DNA from: Cyprinodon diabolis
Taxonomy: Eukaryota; Chordata; Actinopteri; Cyprinodontiformes; Cyprinodontidae
Direction: 5' to 3'
DNA: 64,000 nucleotides
NCBI GenBank assembly: GCA_030533445.1
Contig: CM060081.1
Location: forward strand, 23,668,611 to 23,732,610
In this document: positions 29,500 through 43,440 of the stretch, piece after piece
Layout: the number at the start of each line of letters is the position of its first letter
Numbering within the stretch: position 1 is the first letter of the stretch
Made by a program: the position numbers and the translations under genes
The notes under the pieces: generated by a model
The model's input: the letters and a program-made list of their open reading frames with translations, nothing else
The model's database searches: none
Told to the model about the DNA's origin: nothing

Positions 29500-31640
29500 A
29501 AAATGTTGTGCTCTTCAAAAGCAGCAGTTTACTGCTTGACCACAATATTCTCTTTATCAGAAAAGGAAGCTTTGACATAAGTCTGTAAATTCTAAAAAGG
29601 GAGGGATCCAAAGAACCATTTTTAAAGGTGAGTGGAAAACAGCACTCTTCAGGCAAACATACAAGGACCAACGCACTGAAAAACACAATAATAACAACTT
29701 TTTGGTAAGATGTCCAGGGATTAGCCTAACTAGTTTAGGTAGGGACATTTGCTAGAGGCGAGCGCCTCTCCCTTGACGCTGTCTATGAAACAAGAAAGAA
29801 GAAGTTCTCGATTCTCATTGAAAGAGAAAGTAGCAGAAGAGGAAGTATGTAATGGCCCTGATTGTGTTAACACTTTTTAAGCCTCATTTACTCCAAATAA
29901 TCTTATTAAAACAATAGGTTTCCCTGTCTTAGAATGCATTATTTTAAAAAAAGCTAAAAGATCATTTTAGGACAGGAATGACAGTACTTTGAATTTGAAA
30001 TTAATACCTACTGTTCAATAAATGATAAGTGTTTTAATTTTAGCAGTAATTTCATTTGAATCTGCTTTACTGGAGACGCCCATATTTGTCAAAGAGCACT
30101 ACTGCCAACAACCAGTTACATCACAGTGGTGTATCGGCTGTTGATCAAGTCCCAGTGCTTCATCTGGTGTTTCTGACAACACACTTTTATCCAAGTCAGC
30201 TTGAAAACATTCTTCTTCTAAATGTTGGCTCCATATTACGTGTTCTTTCTCTGGTCAGAAGTTTAATAGCAAATCCTCCCTCTTCAAGTTGGCAATAAAA
30301 CGACGAACCCGTCCGTGGTGGATCAAGGGTGAAATAGTTTATATATTTTCACTTTTACCCGATGTATTACAACATCCAACTGCCATGCACATGGGCATTG
30401 TCAGTTAAACTACAGCTCTCCCAAATTTCAATGGTGAAGTCCTCTTGAAATCTTAAACAATTTTTGTTGATTGCAGATGTGTCTAATAGTTCCCATTGAT
30501 TATGCTAGTAAAGCTTGGAGAATGGGACTAGGCTTACCGCACCGTGACATCACTGCTGGAACATGTCAAGAGTGATTTGTTGCTATATTTGGGCAAAAAT
30601 GGCCGGTCCTGGACTCCATGGATGTATTAGTTTAAGGTGTAAATAAGGATCCATCGATTATTCTTTGCTGACCGGACTTCTCCTTTAAAGTGCAGATACT
30701 AAAATTTATCCATTAAGTAGAATTTGAAAAAAAGTCAGATCTCATTTTTCTCCTGTAGATGGTGTCCAAAACAGAGAGTCAAGGTTCAGTAAAATAATCC
30801 AGCAGATAATATAAATGACTAAAAGAAGATAATATTAAATGTGCGCAAAAAATGGTCAACTGTAGAGGAATTTAAAAGAGCAAACCAAAAATTAAGCAGA
30901 AAGCCTGTGAAGCAATTTTAGAGCATTTAGTACATTACAGTATCTGCCTGCTTAAACAAAATACATTCTCAGCATTTTTGGAAATAATGTTTAATCTTTA
31001 TAAGCCTCCGTGGGTAAAATCTAGCCTGATTCTTTGATAAAGCATCTTAAGTCAGTTTTTATTGAAAGAGGAGAAAGCTTTTTACTCCACCAGGCTCAGC
31101 CACAATCCCCCAGCTGATGAAAGAAACTCCTCATAACTTTATGAAGACTCTTGGTTTCAGCTTTTCATCTAATTGAGATGAGAATATCAGGTATTCTTAT
31201 TCTCTCTTTGGCTTCCTACAGAAACAATTTTTTTTAAAACAGTTTCGGCTTTAGAAGGCAGAAAAACATTTTGTCTTCTTTAGGATTCACCATAAATAAT
31301 TTAATAATTTGAGTTGGCACCTATGACATAATCATGACACAGAACAACTTGAAATGTTCAACTTTTATTTAATAGTTGCATTTTATATTTATTCTAAGCA
31401 CAGATAATGTGTGTGATCAAATGCGATTAAGTATTTATACCTTTTTCAAAAATATTATTTTTCCTAACAGCTGGCTGGATGGTCCCACCATCTAGAGTTG
31501 AATTTTACAACATCCATGTTAGTCAACCATCATCTTTAACACTGATGGATTATGAAAAATTTTGCAGGTTTAAAACGTGTTACTCTGTAAAACACTTTCA
31601 GAGTTTGAATTTAACTTTGTGGGAAATTTCTCTTCATTGG
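29500..31640. other. Intergenic stretch between mapkapk3 and uroc1
   Basis: I see AT-rich sequence with isolated short open frames lacking family resemblance. No RNA gene or transposon boundary is clear. Confidence 0.45.
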
Positions 31641-31651
31641 GTGAATAAAGC

Positions 31652-31657
31652 TTTATT
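31652..31657 (-). terminator. uroc1: AATAAA polyadenylation signal of uroc1
   Basis: AATAAA on the minus strand lies about 83 bases after the stop codon at 31740-31742. It sits inside the palindromic phrase aataaagctttatt, so a hexamer is present on both strands. Confidence 0.6.
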
Positions 31658-31739
31658 TAGATAAATGCCCTGAAATGAAGGCAGCTGCTTGTTTCCTCTG
31701 CTCTTTGGATGTAATTAAGTCCAATCATCAAAGTGTTAG

Positions 31740-34700
31740 TTATCCCTGTAAGGCTCGATCCAGCACATGCTCATCCTGAACTTGAAAGGGCATGGTGACG
31801 CGCAGCTGCCTGTTCTCCTCCATGGTGCTTTGGATTGTCTCATAGGCATTTGTGTTTCCAGACCAGCAGCGACGAGCCACCTAGAGCAAGCAGACGCACA
31901 CAGATCACATTAACCCTGAGGAATGAGCCAAAACTGCATCAAGCTGCTGCTCTGCCTGCACCCTCACCCCATTAGAGACGTCCCAGTTGAGCATCAGCCT
32001 TGCACGTTTAGCTGCCTCGTCTGAGCCGTCCAGCAGCAAACCAAATCCTCCATTTATCACCTCGCCCCTGATGGTGAGATACAGACGTAAATACACAATG
32101 ATTCACACTGAAACAGCCAGATTACTGTTTACTGCAGCCTCTTTCACCCTCACCAGCCAACACCACCACCATTATGCAGAGACACCCATGTGGCACCCCT
32201 GAAGGCATCACCTACAAAGTTCTGCACGGCCATATCTATAGAAAAGGAAAATGGGTCTTTTTAATGAGCTTACAACTTATTTAAACATCAGGGCAATTAT
32301 ATTGGCAACCAAACAAAACGTGATTGTTTAAATAATGTTTCTACAATAAAGGAAAAGTTTCTTTTTAAAACATCCTGAGCCTGATTTCTGAAACTTACAT
32401 TATCAGAAGATAAATTATTTGCAAAAGGTCCGAACTTTATGGGGAAATTCACCTTCATCTTTAGTTGAGCAGCAGCTTTTCAACACTTTCAACACTCAAA
32501 CCTGTTTTTTTTTCTATGAACTGAATCTTGTTTCTTTCTTCTACAATAAAGATTTATTTATAATGGATATATGTTTAACACTTTTCACACCTTGACCACA
32601 GGTACACACATGGATAAAATTATTGGTACCCCTTGTTTAATGAAAGAAAAAAAATAATGGTCACAGAAACAACACATTCTGACAAAAGTTATTTTAAATA
32701 AAAGTCCTATGAAAATGAATCAATCAAAGTCAGACATTGATTTTCAATCAGACTTCAACAGAATGACTAAAAAATATAAACTCATGAAATGGGCGTGGAC
32801 ACAATTCATGGTACCCTTAGAAAGTTCTGAATATAATGTGTTAATTGAATATTTATTATTTGGGCACAAAACACAGACCTGCACAGAATGCAGAACCATC
32901 ATACACATTAGAGGTCTCTCTGAAGGGACTGTCTGTGCCGCTCACATCATGGTGGTCTCTGCTGATCACCACTGGTGCCTGAGGAAAGGGAACAGCAAAA
33001 TAAATCAAAGATTTACGTGTCCTTCCGTTTTCATGCAGGCTGCAGCTGTATCCATCCTCTTACTGAGACTCTTCCCTCCGCAACGGCCTGGTTTATGGCT
33101 AAAGCAATGCACACTCTTCCTTTCTGGTCTGAATAGAGGATCCTAGCTTGAGATCCAACTACCTACACAAGAAGTATACATACATCAAATATCATCACAC
33201 AGGGATATTTTTAATATGCGTAATCTGTTCATAGAGATCTCCTCAAACTAACCATTTTGTGTTTTCCAGCTTTTCTGATCCAGTGGATGTTGTCTCTGTA
33301 CTGCTGCCGCACACGCTCTGACACATTGCCAGAGATTTCCTCTAGAACCTTAGCAGCAATGTCATCAGTTGCGGCCAGGTCTTGAGGATCACCCGATGTA
33401 CAAACCCAGCGGAAAGGCCCAAACCCCAATGAAAAAATGTCCCTGCAGCAAAAACATCAAAACTTTGAGAGCTGTTGGACACATCAGTTCACATTTTTTC
33501 CTCCCAGATTTGAATTCATATTTCAATAATCTAGCAAACATAACATAGGTGCTGCTTGACTAAGATTTGCTATTGTTACTGGACCAACAGTTTACTGGAT
33601 AAACTCACCCCATTATATGTTGGACATAAGACGGATAACGGAACTCCGTTGCTCCTCCGCCAACTTTGGTGATGTCCGCACCTTGATAAAAACAGGTTTC
33701 TGTTTATTACTTAAATCCTCACTGACTCTGTCTGATATTATATGTGTGATCTTTCATTAATAGCTCACCTGCTCTTTGGGCCTCCAGGAGGAATGCATTG
33801 CCATAATCCCAGAAGAACATACCTGCATCTGATAACTTGTTTATGGCTTTTATGTGTCTCCTGAGACTGTAATGGCATAGTTTATATTGTAGTACACAAC
33901 ATCAGTCATTAAAAGCTGCACACATTCAGATCCGGCATGAACCTAACCTCTCTTGGACGGCGCTTCTGAATCGTCCAGGATCTGTGGACATGAGCTGGTT
34001 TGCCTGGCGGAAGCTGAGTGGGACAGGGTAGTAACCCCCGTTGTAGGGATTGTGCAGCGAAGTCTGGTCTGAACCCAGATCCACCAGAAGTTCTCCTGTT
34101 CTTTCAAACTCAAGCAGCAGCCTCTCCCTGATTAAAATCATAAAAGCTAGAAGCTAAAGTTATTTTGCTTTTAATACAAACCCACAGTATGTCTAAGGAC
34201 GGGTTCTTACTACTAACTCACCACAAGTCTACAATATTGCCGTGGTATCCCAAACTAAGGGGGGTCTTGGAGCTCCTGGCTTCTCTGTTAGACAACAGCA
34301 GAGATTTAGGAAATATTTTAAGAACGTAATAAATATTATTGTGCAAGCTACACATGTTTCAAATCGCACTCCAGTAGGATTTCTATATGAATGTATTTAG
34401 TTTTCAGTCTATAGTTAACAAATAGTCACCCCTGTGCGGACTGTGTTGGGTTGTGTTGTTAATGCTTCTTCAAACTTCTACAGTCCATATCGAGACATTT
34501 TATTCAATATTCCCAAAATACATAAATGTACATGCATAGCGTTGGTTTGTCTGTCTTAAACAGAGTGCTGGGCTGAGGTCTAGCTTCTGGTGCTGATTTT
34601 TTACCCACTTCCTATGTTGTTTGAGTTTCATGATTGTTTGCCCTCTTTACTCACTTGTTTTTTAGTCTGCAATAAACATCAGTGTCACAACAATGTTTGT

Positions 34701-37700
34701 ATCACTATCACAAATAGAAGAATAGCTGGTAGAGGACTGTTCAGCTATTTTTTTTACACTCAATATGCTGAAATGTACATATATTTACTTATTTTGTACT
34801 TTAACAGTTTTCTTTAAGTTTATATTGGCTTTCCTTCCACATGTTTTACAATAATTTATTGGTGTTTTTCACACACACACACACACACACTTTTTCAGCT
34901 CTGTGTTTTCAGCATTTCCTGGCAGTTTATTTAGGCTCATAACGGCCTTGCCATATTCTGTTGATACCACTGTCATTTAAGGTCTTGTCACACACAAGTA
35001 CTGGATTCAGAAAATAATCACTGTCTTTTCCTACTGCTTTTCTGCAGGTGGAGTTAAAAGAGTTATGATGCCCCCATCTTGCTCTGTTTGCAGGTAATGA
35101 AGCAGACTGAAAATGTTTTATCATTGTCTCCCTTTTATCTCCTCTTTCTTTCATCTTTTCTCCTTTTTTATGTTTTTCCTCTTCTTTTCTACTTACATTG
35201 CAGTGTCCATATAATCTGTAAAACTCCCTGCATAATTAGAATAAAGCAATTTATATGCATGAAACAAGCGGAACACTGTGGCAATAGCCGTACTGCTCCA
35301 CTTGTGAAAGTAAAATCTGTTGGGCTCTTTTTGGCATCAAGACAATTATTCTTATTGCCACATTGCCAGACAGGACACTGTTTAAAAAAAAAAAAAAAGA
35401 GCAGGAAAACTACTCTAGGTTCTTTGTGTTATAGGGTAAGATCATTTTAAGCATTTGATTGTTTGGGGTAAATAGAAGGAGGGCTCATCATTCACACAAG
35501 GACCATTGCTCAGCTGTTTCATTTAAGCCTCATTACCAAATATTTAAGTTCCATCCTAGTCTTATCAAATTATCACTCATTGACGGACTTATTCTGAGGA
35601 ATTATCTAAAAATGCTGTATTGTGTTGTGTTACCTGATGCGTTTGATGCATTGTTCCAAGTTGGTGGTCACCTCCATCACCCAACCCTGCTCATGTCTCT
35701 TCCTCAGTGGAGCTTCATCCACCTACAGACAAATCCCAAAGACTTCTCTCCATTTTTGCTTTCACTCAGTATTGAGCATTGAAACAGAAACAAACTGACC
35801 TCTGCAATGACACCAACACAGCCGGCAATGACAGCAGCTTTTGCCTGGGCACCGCTCATTCCCCCAAGGCCTGAAGTCACAAAGACGCGGCCCCTCAAAT
35901 CATCGCTGCCCAGGTACCTCCGCCCTGCATTCAGTACAGTCAGCTGCACAGAGATAAATAAAAATAATGATTTTCTTCTCATTATACATTAGCTATAATA
36001 GTGTGGTACAGTGTGGTCTGATGTGAAGGAGAAGATTCATTTGATTTTTACATACCATAGTTCCATGAACAATCCCTTGTGGACCAATGTAACAGTAGCT
36101 GCCTGCTGTCATTTGGCCGTACCTGTAGGTAAACAACAACAGGATGCAAATTATATCACTCATTTGTAACATTAGATAAATGCTGAGCTGGGCAATTGTT
36201 CAAAGACAGCAAGAATGTCATATTCATGTTTGGCTGTTCTAGATTCATTTAAACTATTATTTTCTTTAACTTGGACTGATTCGGCAACAAATGTTATAAT
36301 GCCATTGAATAGCCTCATGTATTGTTTTGCTATATAACTGATCACTCTTCTTTTGAAAAATGAAAGAGCTAATCAACATTGGATGATTTTGTGGTGTTAA
36401 CCCACTCTTCTACAACAATTCATTATATTTTATATTGGCTGAGATCTGGGGAATTCTAGAACAATAATGTCGGCCCTCTGCAGATGAGACTTCAATATTC
36501 CCATTACTAAAAGGGATGGAGCCCAGGTTGAACTAAGTAACACAAAGAAATCTATCCCTTTGCTTCACTCCCCTCCTAGCAAACACCCCCTTTCCTTTGT
36601 TATACAGAGGTATCACCTCCCAGGATCCACCCCCCTAGAGATTTACAGTGGATCAGCATTTATGTTCAATGGCAGGTGGAGTTCTCTATCAAAACAGCTG
36701 AGAACCTCCTCAATGAATATTAGAGTCCAGGGAACATGTTGCATATCACAGGTCTGTAGCTTAAAGCTTAATGATTGCATCTTTCCAACATACCTCCCTA
36801 ACTTCAAAAAATGTTTTACTTGGGGCTTATCTATACCATCCAGCTGTTGATTTGAGTTGGAGGCACTCCCCCTCCTTCCTTCTACCAACTTTGTGCAGTT
36901 GCCCAGTACTGCTTGCAGCAGAGCAGCCCCGCAGACTGATGCTGCAGGTGATCTGTCAGGTGTTCAATTACATAGGAATGACTAAACCACGTAATTCTTT
37001 AAATTTTATTGTAGTTAAGTGGTTTATTTCATTTGTGGTGTTCTTTAGTCTGACAGCAACCAGAGCTAGGATATGAAGCTGCAGGTGCCAAGCAACTGAA
37101 AAATAAACACATATTGTAGAAAGATGCTCAATAAGATCAAATGGCAAATAATAAAATGTTTATTGTGTTGCTGCCTTGGCTCTAAGCCCTAACCACAAGG
37201 CCACCCCTCCCCTACAGTTAGGGATTCTAAATCAATGTTCATGTATCAGGCTGCCTTTTGTGAAAGCCTAAATGATAGTCAAATTACTTAGTGATGACTG
37301 ACCTACACAATACTTTTAGTTGGATTGTAGTTGGTTGCTTGTTTATTGCAAAAATTTGAGAGGAAGCTTAAGAAGCTGTGAAAAATCTTGACAGATATTA
37401 GGCTGTATTATTTTGTGCTGGGACAAATAATGAGGAGAAAGGCAGACACAGTGGTAGAAAAAATTTTCTTCAACATCTTATTCTTCATGTACCTTAAATG
37501 AAAATTCTAAAAAAAAAGATAAAAAGTAGTCGAATACATTTTTTGCAAGACTATTCCTAATGTTACTTAAAAACTGATAAAACCATAGTTTAAATAAATT
37601 TCTATTGCATTTATGTATCTCAATATTTTCCCTTTTGATGTGTTTCTTTAATATATTAATATGTATTTATAGATCACTCTAGAACCAGAGAAGATGGTCC

Positions 37701-40700
37701 TATTCTGTTCACCAACACTCAGAATAGAGCAAGAAGGCGGATATTGCACAGCTGTTTGTACAGGGACAAGACAACCCATAGCTGATGAACGCTGTGATCC
37801 AAGTCAATGTTTTGCATGCACACATTTTTCTTTCCTTGCACAATGGAGCAACAGAAGACACATCCGAGTCAGGTGTTCCAACAATGCCATGTTTCATCAT
37901 TAAACGTCAGTAATAATAAGGGCAACACATTGGAGAGATGTCTGGGGAATGGGTTAGCCCTAGGGTTTGGCCTTTAAAGGTATGGTGGAGGATTTCCGCG
38001 AATTTGTGACAAGACCCGCCCTCTCCACTTCAAAAACCAAATGTACAAGCACAACCCTGTACGTGCACCTGAGAGGGAACGCCTATTAAACGTGTGCAAG
38101 AGCATGCACAAGCCCATTTCTCCTTGTGCCCTCTCTGTTTAAAAGTTGCTGTTTGCGTCGCTCATACAAGCTTACATTCCAAAAGAAGATTTTCAGTTTT
38201 TTCACTATGTCAGACTCCCCATGGGTACATGTAAGTGAAAATCGGGACGGGCACGTAGGACAGCCTTACCCAAACATATCACCAGAATGAAAGACAATTA
38301 GGAGGACCACAGATTTTGATGATCCACCCAGAAAAAGAACATCCACTATGTCTTTAAATAAAAGCCCTGTTCTGGCACGGATGACACTGCTTTTCAGATA
38401 TTATTCCATTTAGAATTAAAACTCTAACATTCTGACCATTTTTCTCCAATATGACATTGGTCCACCCCTTGTAGCTATAACAGCTTCCAACTCTTCTTAG
38501 AAGGCTGTCCACATGCTTGAGAAAGGTTTTTTGTAGTATTTTTTCTCCTTTTTCCAAAAATGGATTTGTGAGGTCATAGACTGATGTTAGAAAAGAAGGC
38601 CTGAGTCTCGTTCACTGCTCTAATTCATCCCAAGGATGCGCTATAGGACTGAGGTCAGAATGCTGTACAGTCTAGTCTAGATTGCCAGATGAAGAAGTGA
38701 AATTCTTGACCCTAAAAATGTTATTCCACTGCTCTAGAGTCCAGTAATTGGCATGCTTAACACCACATTATACATTGCTTTGCATTGCACCTGGTGATGT
38801 ATGTGAAGGCCACATGGAGTCTGGAGCTCTGTAGCAAGTGACTGTGCAGAAACATGGAGATCTCTGCACACTCGGAGTGTTAGGAGGGAAGAAATTTCTC
38901 CACTGGACATGTTGTTCAGGTTGCATCCTATCACAGTACCAGGCTGTGATAGCACCTTTGAGTGACAGAATTTTCAAAAGATGTTTGTAGAAAGTGTCTG
39001 AATGCCTCTTATCTTGACTTTATACCCCTGTGTGGAAATTAAGTATTAAAACTCCTAATTTCAATTATTCCAAAAATAAAATAGTCAGAAAAAAATATTT
39101 TGGCAATATAGTGTTGGTAAGATAAAATACCTGCAACCTGCACATTTGGATGTTTCAACAGGAACAAGATCCAAAAAACCAGGTCAAAGCAGATTTTTTT
39201 TCTTCTTTTTGTAGGATGTAGCAAGCTACCATTAATCTTTTAAACCTATACAAATAATGTGTTATTATTTTTTTGCTAAATTATAATTTGTCCCAAGGAA
39301 ATAGAGCAGAAAAACTGGAGAACTGAAGGTCTAAAAAATAATATAAAATTCCTGGTTGTAGTGAGAGTATGTAAACCTGCCACTGTCCTCTCTTGTTTTT
39401 CATGACAGCTTTGATAACACTTACATTGAGACTCCAAGAGCAAACATCTTCTCATATTGTTCTCTGGAGGAATAATTTGGAATAACCTGAGAAAACAAAC
39501 CAAACATGATTCTGTATTTTGGATCTTCATTAACACATGCTGTGTGTCCTGCCAGTACCATGCCATTAGTGATGATAGCACGAGGTGAGGAGGGTAGGCT
39601 GGGGAACAAGCCCATGGGGTGTCCGCTGTACATGACCAGAGTTTGCTCCTCAGTCATCTCACTCAGGTAGTGCATCACAAGGCGAAACTGAACTCATAGG
39701 ATCAAATACAAAGAATTATCCTTCAGCTGTTTAAGACCGGTTACTATATAAACTGAGGTATTTTGGGGTTTATTCAGAACGCACCTGGGCCCAGTTACTA
39801 AACACCTGTCCGTTTCCTCCATAGGTGACAAGCTCCTGGGGAAACTGTAAAAAGTAGAAAGATTTTTTATTTTATTTTGTGTCATGGCTTCCTATGTCTA
39901 GTCCTGGGCAGCTCTGCTCTCACACGCCAGAGTCCATGTCAATCATCTCGACAGAGGCCTGATAATACTTCTTACTTTCATTTAAATGCATTGGGGGAAG
40001 GTAGGAAACTGAAATTTACAGAACAGAAGAGCTTGAGATTTGGACATTGGCGACCCTGCCAGTGACATTAAATCAGACCAGGTTTAAATAACTGTGTATT
40101 AAAAGCTCACCTGAGCCACAGCTGGGTCCAGGTTGTTCATGATCATTAGCATCATAGCTGCTGCTTGTCTTGTGCGGCAGGGATACTGATCTATAGGATA
40201 AGCTCTGTGGAATGGAAGAGTGTTAGCTACATCACTGTGGTTAAAGAAATTAGCTATATTTAAGATATTTAAGATACTGGTGAGTAACTTCCCAAAGCCT
40301 AAGCTGAAATAAAAATCAACCTAATTTCTAGAAGCCATACATAAGAGCAGAATATGTGTATAAAGACTGCTTTACTAAATATTAATACACCTTCATTTTC
40401 TTCACCATTTAGTAATATATACAAAATATAATATATAATAATAATTAGAATATTTTATTGGAATTCTATGTGATATACCAAAAAAAAAACAAGGCAATTC
40501 CTCTTTGATTTTATTGATGAGGGTCATAGTAAGAACATACATTTAACAGTTTGTAAAGTGAAGTTTTCATTCCATTTGTTTTGGTCTATATGTCATATTA
40601 TTGCAAGAAAAAACAAAACCATTAAGATTTGTAGTGTTCTGCAGAGTGTAAACAACATAAATACTTTTCCAAGGTACGGTTGCATAAGGAGGAAACAGTG

Positions 40701-41560
40701 GGTAGAACCCAAACGTAGCATTTCTTCACAGACCTAATTATATCAATTTACTTTTTCTATTATATTTTATGAAAAATTCAGATGGTTAAATAACATTTGT
40801 TCTTTCCACCCGAGAATCATAATTCTTTGCCACTTGAAAATCATAAGGTTTCCATCAGGTCATCTTACCTCATCCGGATTGCAGGGCAGAAGCGGTACAT
40901 GTATATGTGGCCGTACTGCCGCAGCTCTTGAGCAAATTCAGATGCGAGTATTGCATGGTGGGATGGTGGGAAATAACGCAGAGCATTTCTCAGCGCCAGC
41001 TGGAGGAGAGTAAAATAATTTACTGTGGGTTAGTGATTTCTTATGCAAGAGGTAGAGCTCTCCATGCTTGTGTCTCTTAATTATTGACTGAGGGCTTTGC
41101 TCTGAGTTTGTGTAATCATTTAAGGGCCTTTGAAAATAATCAGTTTTCAGTTCAACCCAATAGTGAATGATGCAATGAGGCGGAGGAGACTGTAAAATAT
41201 GATTTCAACTCTGCCATTTCTGGAAACTTTGGATCTAAAAACAGTTTCAACATTCAGACATTAATAACATCCATAGATATAGTTACTTTTTAGATTTTAA
41301 ATGGGTATATTGCAGTTCTCAGTCCTTGATGCATATGTTGTTTGCAACAGCAATAGAAACAATCCAGAAATGCATACAGTGTTAAATAAGAACAAAATGG
41401 GTCTCTGAAAGAACTAATGTCAGAATATACTTACTCGTTCCTCCTCAGCTGTGAGGTTGGGGGTCCGGACAGGAGCATGGGGCACATTTGGATCTCTCCC
41501 CCGGTTTGGGGGTAAAGGATTCAGGGGTAACCCGCTGCAAATCTCCTTTAATTTTGACAT
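31740..41560 (-). CDS. uroc1: Urocanate hydratase (urocanase), complete coding region
   Basis: Nineteen exons (5' to 3'): 41435-41560, 40869-40999, 40111-40204, 39785-39844, 39559-39687, 39425-39486, 36056-36122, 35800-35943, 35634-35722, 34222-34284, 33948-34127, 33769-33860, 33609-33681, 33253-33442, 33064-33162, 32879-32978, 32154-32235, 31968-32067, 31740-31880. They total 2,022 nt and 673 residues, close to the human length (676); every junction keeps phase. Urocanase converts urocanate to imidazolone propionate, the second step of histidine breakdown, with tightly bound NAD+. Seen in the sequence: start MSKLKEICSGLPLNPLPPNR, NAD-binding GLGGMSGAQAKAA from residue 248, VDLGSDQTS.HNP.NGGYYP, FGPFRWVCTSGDPQD with Cys451 in the position of the family's active-site-region cysteine (inferred), SRDHHDVSGTDSP, and NWDVSNGVARR near the end. 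The gene appears intact. Confidence 0.97.
32605..32830 (+). mobile_element. Degenerate DNA-transposon fragment next to uroc1 exon 16
   Basis: The phrases ggataaaattattggtaccc, aatggtcacagaaacaacac, aaagtcagacattgattttc and tggacacaattcatggtacc occur in the order seen in a widespread short fish DNA element recognised from memory. The fragment ends about 50 bases from the 3' end of a uroc1 exon (32879-32978). The open frame 32709-33146 runs from this repeat through the antisense of that exon and is not a gene. Confidence 0.5.
36130..38390. other. Left part of uroc1 intron 6
   Basis: This belongs to the largest uroc1 intron (36123-39424). Apart from the repeat described at 38390-38990 I recognise nothing. 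The open frames near 36560, 36771 and 37694 have no family resemblance. A slightly GC-richer block with several CpGs lies at about 37975-38280. Confidence 0.4.
38390..38990. mobile_element. Decayed non-autonomous DNA element in uroc1 intron 6
   Basis: Phrases such as agaaggctgtccacatgctt, tttgtgaggtcatagactga, tctaattcatcccaaggatg and aggttgcatcctatcacagt occur in the same order as in a common, roughly 1-kb fish DNA transposon I remember by its text but cannot name with certainty. Terminal repeats are not clean here. The open frames at 38734-38977 belong to it. Confidence 0.5.
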
Positions 41561-41990
41561 GCTGTCGATTCGTCTTTTGCACGTTTTCTTTTGAGACCAA
41601 GGGACCGTTCCAAATGATGCAGCAGCAGACACTCACTTATGGAGAGAAAGTCTGTGTCCTTGTGAACAATAAGGGCCAGACCCTCCTCTCCTTTCTATCC
41701 CATTGGTTTTTAGCTTACCTTTGCCCAGAAAGAATCCACCAATAAAAACACAGGAGCTCCACAGGGATGTTTGATGATTATTGATTTCTCACATAGTTTA
41801 AAGTAGCGCATGACTAAGCCGACAAACACGGACACTGACCTCTGACGCTTTGTCATATAACAATATTTGAGACATTGAGTGGAAGAACCTGATCCTAATC
41901 ATCTGGGTTGTTCCTTAATATTTACAGTTTCAGAACTATAATAAACTCTTTACCATCTTATTTTCCAGATATTTATTAAAAAGGGTAAAA
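41561..41990. promoter_or_regulatory. uroc1: Upstream region of uroc1
   Basis: This is the sequence immediately before the uroc1 start codon at 41560. It should hold the 5' UTR and promoter. I see no clear TATA box at a fixed distance and no CpG island, as expected for a tissue-restricted liver or skin enzyme gene. No further calls are justified. Confidence 0.3.
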
Positions 41991-41994
41991 ATTG

Positions 41995-42315
41995 TTGCGT
42001 GGTTCAAGAAGGCTCCAGGTTTGATTTCTGTCCCGAGGTCTTCTGCATGGATTTTGTATGTTCTACACATGGGTTCTCTCTGGGCACTCCAGCTTTCTCC
42101 CACAGTCTAAAAAGATGACTGATAGGTTAATTGGCATCTCTAAAAAAGTCCTTAGGTATGAGCGCGTGTGTGCATGTTTGTGTGTCTTTGTGTTGCCCTG
42201 TGAGAGACAGAAGACCTGTCCAGGGTGTACTCCTCCTCTTGCCCATAGACTCCCAGAGATATGCACCGGCCCCCCCATGACCCTGATGGAACAACCCAGG
42301 AGAACGTGGATTAAT
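41995..42315 (+). mobile_element. Fish SINE-like dispersed repeat
   Basis: The repeat contains gcatggattttgtatgttct, gggttctctctgggcactcc, a variant of cttcctcccacagtccaaa, ttaattggcatctctaaa, gtgttgccctgtgaga and cctgtccagggtgtactcct. This ordered text is characteristic of one of the most abundant short repeats in fish genomes. Its three overlapping open frames (42058-42339) are artefacts. There is no coding content. Confidence 0.7.
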
Positions 42316-43434
42316 TAAAAAGGCGTGTAAAGAATACATAACACTAAGTATGTAAAATTTAGTTAACTTAGAAAGCTAAAAATGCCAGCCATCGAAACTT
42401 TAGCTTTTGGTGAGAAGTTCACTTCTTGTTGGTTCAAAATACCATTTAATTGATTCTATCAGATTGAATTGTTAAATCTTTTAATTAGAGAGAATTAAAT
42501 GCGCTACATATTTTGCAGCAAGCAAAAAAGCTTAAATGTCCCAAAGACTGAGTGAATATTATGCCCAAAGTCATCTGACCCTCTGCAGTTCATGCCGCCC
42601 CAGACAGTCAGCCATTTTTCTTTTTATAACTAAGCACCAATCTGCATTGATATTACCTTTCAACATACTTCAACTCTGAGCCATATCAACAGTTTAATGC
42701 TCCCTAGCTTGACCCATTTAATCAGATTTGATGGTTTTTGGTACCATTCTCCTGTTGAGACCATCAGCTCAAAAAATAGTTGAAGAACAAAAACCTTTGT
42801 TACCAGCAGCATTCAACTATCTTCACACACATTCTGCTGAGTCACAGCTTCTATTCTTCTTTAAACTCCTTCATCGGCCCTCCTATAGTCCAGCTCATCT
42901 TTCTTAAATCATTAATAATGCTAATTGAGGAATTTATCATTGGTTGTGCTTACAAACTGGAATGCAGGATTATCTCCCTGTTAGTTTCTTAAGGTGACCA
43001 AATTACCTGTTGTAGCCTTGTGAAAGATTACATCTTTTAGGACAAACTTCCAGATTAAAGTTTGGATTTTGGGCTTCCGGATTTGTGTTGAAGTGTTATC
43101 TATGTATGAATGCTTTTTGTTTGAAATATGTGAACATCTGGACATGTTTTTTACCATGTGTGACCACACAAGGCCGGTCACTAACAACCCAGAGACCATT
43201 AGCATATTTACTGTCTTGAATTAACCATTAAAGTACCATCCTGTCAAAATAAAATAGGTCCTTAACATCATGCTGCCACCGCCATGCTCTACACCGAGAA
43301 AAGTGTAGTTTAAATTTAATACAATCCCATGAATAAATGTTGACAGTGGTGGATGGTTAGAAGTCATTTATACTGGATAGTTTGGAGTAATATATTTTAA
43401 ATAAAAAGAAACATAATTAAAAGTTCCAATAGCT

Positions 43435-43440
43435 TTTATT
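43435..43440 (-). terminator. Possible distal AATAAA signal of chchd4
   Basis: AATAAA on the minus strand lies about 1.3 kb after the chchd4 stop codon. If used, the 3' UTR would include the whole MITE at 44011-44516. A nearer ATTAAA variant lies at 44655-44660, about 80 bases after the stop. Which one is used cannot be told from sequence. Confidence 0.35.

Noticed and set aside
32709..33146. 145-codon plus-strand open frame
   Set aside because: It spans a transposon fragment and the antisense of two uroc1 exons; the minus-strand exons are clearly real.
35079..35450. 123-codon plus-strand frame in uroc1 intron
   Set aside because: It lies within an intron flanked by verified uroc1 exons and shows no family resemblance.
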